Translations under genes and position numbers: made by a program | Shown here: in pieces, positions 58,461 to 64,000 of the stretch | Numbering within the stretch: position 1 is the first letter of the stretch | How the letters are laid out: each line of letters starts with the position of its first letter | Assembly: GCA_950106755.1 (NCBI GenBank) | Contig: OX467090.1 | Coordinates: 13,639,489-13,703,488, forward strand | Source: Climacium dendroides | Lineage: Eukaryota; Streptophyta; Bryopsida; Hypnales; Climaciaceae | Length of the DNA stretch: 64,000 nt | Reading direction: 5' to 3' | Notes under the pieces: model-generated | Database searches by the model: none | Seen by the model: only the letters and a program-made list of their open reading frames with translations | Told to the model about the DNA's origin: nothing

Positions 58461-59340
58461 TTGGAGCAAAAATTCAAGGCTCCAGCAGCCCCCGGTTTAT
58501 CTTAGTTCATAACCCCTTCATGCGCACACTCCTGACAGGCATACAAAATGGACTGGCAGCCAGCCAGTTCAGAGGTAACTTCGCCAGGGACAGACTTGCT
58601 GCAAACACCTTGCACCAGGTGATTTGGCCAACTTCAACGTCTGCAAAAGACCAACATTCCAGTTTAGAACCGGCACAGGAGAACTGCTAGCTTAGAATAT
58701 GCCAACAGTTCCGCGGTCATAAACAGAATTAACTACGACTTGTAGAATAAAACAGAATCGAACTTCACTAGCAGTTACCTGCTGATACCAAGTCCTGTGT
58801 CGCTGGGCCTTCAGCACGTACTTGGTGTGCAGTTTCCACGCACTTCAGTATCATAAAAGGACCCTTGGATTATCTGCTCACAAAGCCCATTCGAACTGTG
58901 ACAAGGATTGCAATCAAACAGTCAGGACAGGAAACAGGGTATAGGAATCTCATTAGGGACCTAATTCTGTCTCCTATTGTTACCAGAAAAAACCCATCTA
59001 TTGCAATACACTTGGTTGCTTTTAATTAGCAACCGAGTGCAAGCGTGACTTGTAAGCCAACTGTCAAAGGCCACTCAACTTTGAATGGAGTTGCCTACAA
59101 TCTCCCGCTTTGAAAAATTGCGGAAACAACTTATAAAAAACAGATCTCAAGAGAGTTTGGCTATTGTAGTACTCGCAGTTATCTCTCCAGTGGGCTCTAT
59201 TGAGAAAGCTCCCAATGCAAGCACACTCCTACGTACGGCTTAAAATGCCTAAAAAAATCCTCTTCTTTAGTTCGATGATAGGCAAGTCCAATAGCAATCG
59301 TCTGCACTACACGCTATCACTAGTTGGAGGAGATGAGAAA
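58461..59340. other. Region upstream of the reticulon gene
   Basis: Holds the presumed leader and promoter of the reticulon gene. No recognisable gene. A plus-strand frame at 59,200-59,403 (MRKLPMQAHSYVRLKM) lies partly opposite the possible exon below and is unsupported. Confidence 0.4.
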
Positions 59341-59345
59341 GAACC

Positions 59346-59529
59346 TTATAAATCAAAAGATGGTGCAGCTGTGGAATCAGCTTCTGCTATAGCTCGCACT
59401 TGAAGGGTTTCGGAGATAGCTCCATCTGCACAAAAGCTCCTCTTCAAATTGAACGGTCCATAGCTCCCATAAATCCTTGTGATAAACCCCACAAATGGAT
59501 CACAACGCTCGTCTTCAGTCTCATTGACT
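59346..59529 (-). CDS. Possible terminal exon of an unrecognised gene
   Basis: On the minus strand a good acceptor (TTTTCTTGGATAG, ending at about 59,530) opens a frame starting NVQVNETEDERCDPFVGF and continuing ITRIYGSYGPFNLKRSF to a stop at 59,346, ending in AAPSFDL. Upstream exons would lie at higher coordinates; one candidate near 60,030-59,970 (PEFPSSSLC) ends at a GTAAGT donor. I do not recognise the family. It could be a real small gene or chance. Confidence 0.3.
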
Positions 59530-59614
59530 TGAACATTCCTATCCAAGAAAATAAAATGTTTGAATCCTCAACATGATCTAAACACTTGAAGTGGTGAGCA
59601 AAGATTCGAAATTC

Positions 59615-59842
59615 TTAATGGCCACTCATCATTCCCATCTCAAAACCCTCGAGCGACACATAGCTTCCAGGTCGCTTATTTCTCAGTACGCTTCTAGAAA
59701 TTCTGACCGTATTTACACACTACGACATGTCAATTCTTACAGCAGCTCCGAAGAACATCGGCTGGAATTGAAGCTCCGAAGTGACGAAAGCTCCCGCGAC
59801 TTTCGCAACGAATTTTTCAGAAGAAACCCACTAACCAATTAA
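59615..59842 (+). CDS. Possible small protein, unrecognised
   Basis: A plus-strand frame from ATG (MATHHSHLKTLERHIASRS) to a stop at 59,842, about 75 residues, rich in Ser, Arg and Glu. It overlaps the presumed intron of the possible minus-strand gene. No domain and no known relative that I recognise. Confidence 0.2.
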   Translation, partial: LMATHHSHLKTLERHIASRSLISQYASRNSDRIYTLRHVNSYSSSEEHRLELKLRSDESSRDFRNEFFRRNPLTN

Positions 59843-60926
59843 AGCGAATTCTTGAAACTCACACGAGCCCCGTCGTCCCATGAACGAAATCAATGCCAAA
59901 GGCGCCTGTTGACAAAGATTCCACACTTGAGAAACGTTCAGACAAGTAACAGTCACTTACACAGAGCGAGGAAGACGGAAACTCAGGAAACGAAGATGGG
60001 GAAGAAGGTGCTGGAAAAGCGCAACGGAAAAAAACAAGAAAAAACAAGAAAAACAGGCCATGAGGCTACATTGCGCTAGTAGGGTTTGCGAAGAGTATAA
60101 GACTAGGTACTTTCGTAGGACACTCTCCTTGATGCCGGATTCCATGTTAACTTGTTAGGGTTTACGACAGGATAACCTCACTGACCTCGCTTAGGAAAGT
60201 ACGTCATAACAATGTTCTGAACTGAAGGACTCGAGCTATTACCAACTGCCGGAGTCTTCCTCCTCTTCCGATCTCATATGTTTTGTTTGTAAGCTTCGCG
60301 CGACTGTTCTGGATCAAAGCGTTATTTTGCAAGGTGACAGTCCCTCTTCAACAATTCAATTCTAAGTTGAATCTTTCTTCCTTCATGAGCGCAGCCACTT
60401 CATCGTCGTCAAGGTTGACTCTGACTGTTTTGAAGACTTTGTAATGTGTTGCTACTTCGACAGATCTTTCGATGCAACTTGATGTTTGAGTGGAATCTTA
60501 TGGTTGCACCAATTAGTTCTTGTTCTTGCTCTGAATATTCTTCAAACTTACATGTTGCACGTGCAGTGTGCTTGGAACAGTTTGAATAGGGTTTGTTCAA
60601 GGATAAGAAGTCTTTAGTAAAGTAAAAGTTCCCTTGTGAAGTAAAAGTTTGCATGCGCTCCTGCAGCTCTTCTGACGGTGGGATTTCTGAGTTCCAGCTT
60701 TGGCTTGTCGTTTCGCGCTTTTGATTATTTGTGCATTAGTTGCACGGTGATCTTCAAAGATGGTGAGAAAAGATATATGGTGAGCCTCCCGAAGCATGAG
60801 GGCTCCTAGCGCAAATTGTGGCATCCAGATCAAAATGAGTTCCGCCATTGTCGTTGGCATCTCAGCGATTGCCTTCGTCGGACTTTCATCCCAAACCTCA
60901 GTGACAAGGATGTTAATGGATCCATG
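59843..60926. other. Intergenic region downstream of the F-box gene
   Basis: Contains the 3' flank of the F-box gene and, near 60,000-60,060, a short A-rich stretch with AAAACAAGAA repeats. Minus-strand open frame 60,860-60,597 is not recognised and is probably non-coding 3' sequence. Confidence 0.4.
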
Positions 60927-61991
60927 TTAAATTGGGGTCTTGAATGTGGGAGTGAATGCGAATACTACTCTCACCTCCCGGACGTTGTGTCGTAGCGCGG
61001 GTATCGAAGGCACAAAGCTCCAACGCCGCTGCCGCGCATCGTAAACAACGACATCAGCCTCGGCGCTCAAGACATAGATCACACTCTCTTTCCCTACACA
61101 GAGCAAGGAAGAGTGATGTGGACCAGGGACCAGTTTATGGAGAAACGCTTCAATTCCAGGTTCAATAGACAGCGCTTCCCTTTTCCTCCACTCTCGTCTG
61201 CTTGAATCAAGCTCCATAATCTCAAGCTTTCCCTCTTTTCCAATCGGTCCCACAAGAGTAATACTCCCATCGCACTCCACAAGCGTCGGGCTACAGAGAA
61301 ACGAAGGTATGACAGGTAATACTTCCTTCCAGATGCCATTGCTTTCATCGTACGCTTGCACTCGGTTCGCACAGCAATCTACGTAATGAAAGCTCCCATT
61401 CCAGAAATGGCACTGCTTCTGGATTCCGAAGACTTCCTGAGAGAGGTCCCCTCCCGACTTCCATTCCCCAGAGACAGAGTCGAAGAGATGTGTGGCACGT
61501 TCGTTGAAAGTCAAGCTTTCCCCTGCAAGGATGAGTTTATACGTGCCTCCTGGTTGGTCCACATGCAAGCCGCAGACCAGCGGGGGCTTCGCAGCTAAAG
61601 CTGGAAGTTCTCTCCATGTGTTGGCCATGGGGTTCACCATGATGAACTTCACATCCTTCTGCGGGGAGGCAAACCCTACCATGTAACAAAAGAGACCCCC
61701 ATCAGCAGCGACGAGAAAGACATCACCCCGTGCCTTCGAGAATGGGAATGGGAGGTTGTTGCAGAGCGGAAGACGATACCACCTACGCAATGTGGGACTG
61801 TAGGTCGCAGTGGAAGCGCGCTCATTGTCGAGGAATGGTAAAACGAGGTTTGGTCTTTCGAGTTGGCCGCCACCACGCAAGGAGCGCCATCGCTTGCACA
61901 CGCATCGCAACTGGCAAATGACGGGCACTGGCAAGTTGTCCGCTAGAATCTCCTCCACCTCGTTGTTCCACAACGCTTCGTCACTGCTCAT
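60927..61991 (-). CDS. F-box/kelch-repeat protein
   Basis: Intronless, 354 residues. F-box proteins recruit targets to SCF ubiquitin ligases through a SKP1-binding F-box and a substrate-binding C-terminus. The F-box-like segment is at about 5-38 (NNEVEEILADNLPVPVICQL, VCKRWRSL). Then follow kelch-type blades: SPTLRRWYRLPL (about 65-76), MVNPMANTWRELPAL (about 118-132), FDSVSGEWKSGGDL, YDESNGIWKEVLPV, MELDSSRREWRKREAL and YDARQRRWSFVPSIP near the C-terminus, each with the kelch-like aromatic Trp. The length fits plant F-box/kelch proteins. The start ATG at 61,991 is the first in frame, and its region is tandemly duplicated upstream, which supports it as the real 5' end. The target is unknown. 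Confidence 0.85.
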   Translation of the reverse strand: MSSDEALWNNEVEEILADNLPVPVICQLRCVCKRWRSLRGGGQLERPNLVLPFLDNERASTATYSPTLRRWYRLPLCNNLPFPFSKARGDVFLVAADGGLFCYMVGFASPQKDVKFIMVNPMANTWRELPALAAKPPLVCGLHVDQPGGTYKLILAGESLTFNERATHLFDSVSGEWKSGGDLSQEVFGIQKQCHFWNGSFHYVDCCANRVQAYDESNGIWKEVLPVIPSFLCSPTLVECDGSITLVGPIGKEGKLEIMELDSSRREWRKREALSIEPGIEAFLHKLVPGPHHSSLLCVGKESVIYVLSAEADVVVYDARQRRWSFVPSIPALRHNVREVRVVFAFTPTFKTPI

Positions 61992-62395
61992 GCTGTGTGC
62001 AAGCGTTTAGGGTCCGTATACTCCAGGAAACTCTGCCTGCGAATTGGCCAGCAAACAATCTCCCATGGCTGCAAAACTTGTGATGCCAAGCCTTGTAAGC
62101 TGCCAGATCCGATTTCCATGAAATTGACACTGAGGGTGTACAGCAGAGCCCATAGAAATTCGAATATGCTGCAACCTATTTTCTCACCACAATGTTTCGT
62201 CACTGCTCACGGTGTGCGCAAGCGTTTAGGGCTCGTAGCCTCCGGTGAAATCTACCTGCGAATTGGCGTCATGCCAAGCCTCGTAAGCTGCCAGAACCCA
62301 TTTTCGGTTAAATTGACACTAAGGCTGTAAAACAGAACCCATACTGAGAAAGTCAAATATGCTGCAACTTCTTTCACCTAATTTCTCACCACAGA
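61967..62395 (-). repeat. Tandem duplication of the F-box gene 5' end and leader
   Basis: Two units of about 210-220 bases, 61,967-62,185 and 62,186-62,395. Both start with the first codons (MSSDEALW in the gene; VSSDETLW then TGA in the upstream unit, where ATG has become GTG at 62,210-62,208), followed by the leader with GCAAGCGTTTAGGG and CTGCGAATTGGC. Confidence 0.85.
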
Positions 62396-63720
62396 CAGTC
62401 GTACCCATTCAAAGACCTCCCGTGCTTTCACTTGCGTAAATTGTCCGCCACCACACAAATTGTAAGTGTTCTTTGTGTCCACAATACGTCACATCAAGGT
62501 TGCGTGGACGCTACGGACCTGAAGAACGCCCCAGACCCCAAATTGTTCATCTTCACAAGTAGGTAAGCGGTCTCAGTGGATTTCACCTCTTCTGCCTGTG
62601 TTGAAGGAACAGGTTGGAAGAGTCACACGTGCATGCTTGCATCGATGAGAACATTTTCATACCGGGGACCTATATTAAAATTGAACCATAAAAACGAGAT
62701 TCTTCATATGTAGCGCTCAGACTTCATGCGATGATGCCGTGCCCGATATCTGTCCTTCAAGATTCCCCAAATCGACTCTCTCATCCCTCTGAGGACATCA
62801 TACGGTTAAAAAATAAACCACTCCCTACCTAATAGTAGTAGTTTCTGGACTCGCTAAAAACTGTCGATCGCTCATTTTTCAAAAAGCGAAAAACTGAATC
62901 TTTCGTGCATGTCAATTGTACGCAGCTCCAGAAGTACCAAAATAATGAGCGTCAAGAGATGAACTATCCTTGGATACAACAGATACAACAAAAGGTGACA
63001 CACTAGACACGAATAACACACTGGATAAAATAATGCAATACTCAAAGTAGGCCTCGCCTTGGGTGCACACGATGAAGTTTCCACTTCAAGAGATGCACGA
63101 ATGCGCTCAGAATCGTTCTTCTTTGACAAGTCCTACAGCAATCTTCAAGAACAGTCGAAAATTTACTCGATCGACGTGAGAATCTCATTTAAGTCTGAGA
63201 CGTTATCGAAATGAAATCTCCAAATTACTTACAAAGATAAACTCCATATTACCTAGGATGTTTTCCTCGCTTATTGAGAAAGCAATTGTCTAATAATGTA
63301 CAATGAATTGTGGTCGATTGGACATATGTGGCAACAAGTGTATCAACGCAACAGCAGAACTGTTCTTACATACGAGATGCACAGACTAATGGTTTCAACA
63401 GCCTCTCATGTTTTTTAGCCACTCTTGGTAACTTTTTGGGCATCGGTGCCACCACTGGTAAATCGGCAATGGATTTCCCTGAAGGAAAAACAACACATTA
63501 ATTGGTCAAGAGACACTCCAGTCAAAGATATTAACGCACTGTTCCCGACTCCTAGTAGGAAGGTGAAAAGTTGAAAACCTTGCTACCATACCCAGTCCAA
63601 GAATGACGTGAAGAAATGGTGACATAACGATTTTAGGCATGACTACTCGATGAAAGAAATGCCACTACGAGTCAACCTATTGCTTCGATTCCGAATCTCA
63701 AGAAAGTTATAGTGGAGTGA
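62396..63720. other. Intergenic region between the F-box gene and beta-amylase
   Basis: Promoter side of the F-box gene and 3' flank of the beta-amylase gene. Small open frames (62,872-63,129 minus; 63,310-63,501 plus) show no family signature. I see nothing else I can support. Confidence 0.45.
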
Positions 63721-63951
63721 TTAATCATTACCCTGCAGTTGCCTGACAAACCGGGTAAACTCGAAGTAGTTGTCATCTTCCATGAGCTCTGGGCCTAATC
63801 TCAAGTATGTGAATGCAACCAAACTTCGACCGTGAAGGTTTGTCCTTGGCTTTGCGTTTTGCAATATTTTGTTGAAGCCTCGCCTATCGTAGCATGAAAG
63901 CGCATTTTCACTAGCTAATGAAACGCCAGCGTTCCACGCACCATTAAAAAC
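63721..63951 (-). CDS. Beta-amylase (GH14), 3'-terminal exon; gene continues past the window edge
   Basis: Beta-amylases release maltose from starch; plant BAM1/BAM3-type enzymes act in plastids. This terminal exon encodes the last 76 residues, starting after a TATACAG acceptor (63,953-63,952) with VFNGAWNAGVSLASENAL. It contains the ENAL segment, whose Glu corresponds to the catalytic base (Glu380 of the soybean enzyme), then CYDRRGFNKILQNAKP, GRSLVAFTYLRLGPELME and FTRFVRQLQ, all family landmarks in the right order. The usual Pro after ENAL is Ser here. The rest lies beyond position 64,000, so completeness and subgroup cannot be judged. Confidence 0.88.
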   Translation of the reverse strand, partial: VFNGAWNAGVSLASENALSCYDRRGFNKILQNAKPRTNLHGRSLVAFTYLRLGPELMEDDNYFEFTRFVRQLQGND

Positions 63952-64000
63952 CTGTATACACATGATTTACCAAATGAATAAATCAGACAAAAGGAAACAA

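Overview
The window looks like nuclear DNA of a land plant, most likely a bryophyte (moss-like). It is AT-rich and has long gene-poor spacers and plant-type split genes. It carries intronless kinases of a TKL-like type that I associate with mosses, plus a reticulon, an F-box/kelch protein, the last exon of a plant beta-amylase, and remnants of the CCR4-NOT subunit NOT3. The organism assignment is inference; no marker in the window fixes the species.

About 1 to 56,450 is a segmentally duplicated array. Its core is six minus-strand copies of one protein kinase gene (K1 to K6, at about 2.9-4.1, 11.9-13.1, 25.6-26.9, 43.0-44.2, 51.8-53.1 and 55.5-56.0 kb). K4 and K5 are intact. K1 keeps the whole kinase domain but has a 2-base frameshift that removes its tail. 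K2 and K3 each carry one in-frame TAG. K6 is a 5' fragment fused to repeat DNA. The copies sit among recurring blocks, named here as follows. A is an AT-rich 3' flank. B is a repeat with a decayed protein-like reading frame. C is a short, GC-richer repeat. D is an AT-rich spacer of 4-6 kb. X is an unrecognised gene fragment. Two copies of a broken NOT3 gene (about 15.0-16.0 and 33.3-34.3 kb) also ride in the array. Several exact junctions show that unequal crossing-over shaped the locus.

The most interesting observation is that the kinases end in C-C-N-V-M, S-C-N-V-M or C-C-N-L-M immediately before the stop codon. This is a textbook CaaX box of the farnesyl type, usually with an extra cysteine next to it. 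The family would therefore be lipid-anchored, TKL-like kinases with an unusual D-Y-E in place of D-F-G. K1 lost this anchor by frameshift while keeping the catalytic domain.

From about 56,450 to the end the DNA looks single-copy and richer in genes, all on the minus strand: a short reticulon-like ER membrane protein with decayed tandem copies of its 3' end, an F-box/kelch protein with a tandemly duplicated 5' end, and the 3'-terminal exon of a beta-amylase running off the right edge. No CRISPR, tRNA, rRNA or complete autonomous transposon was seen.
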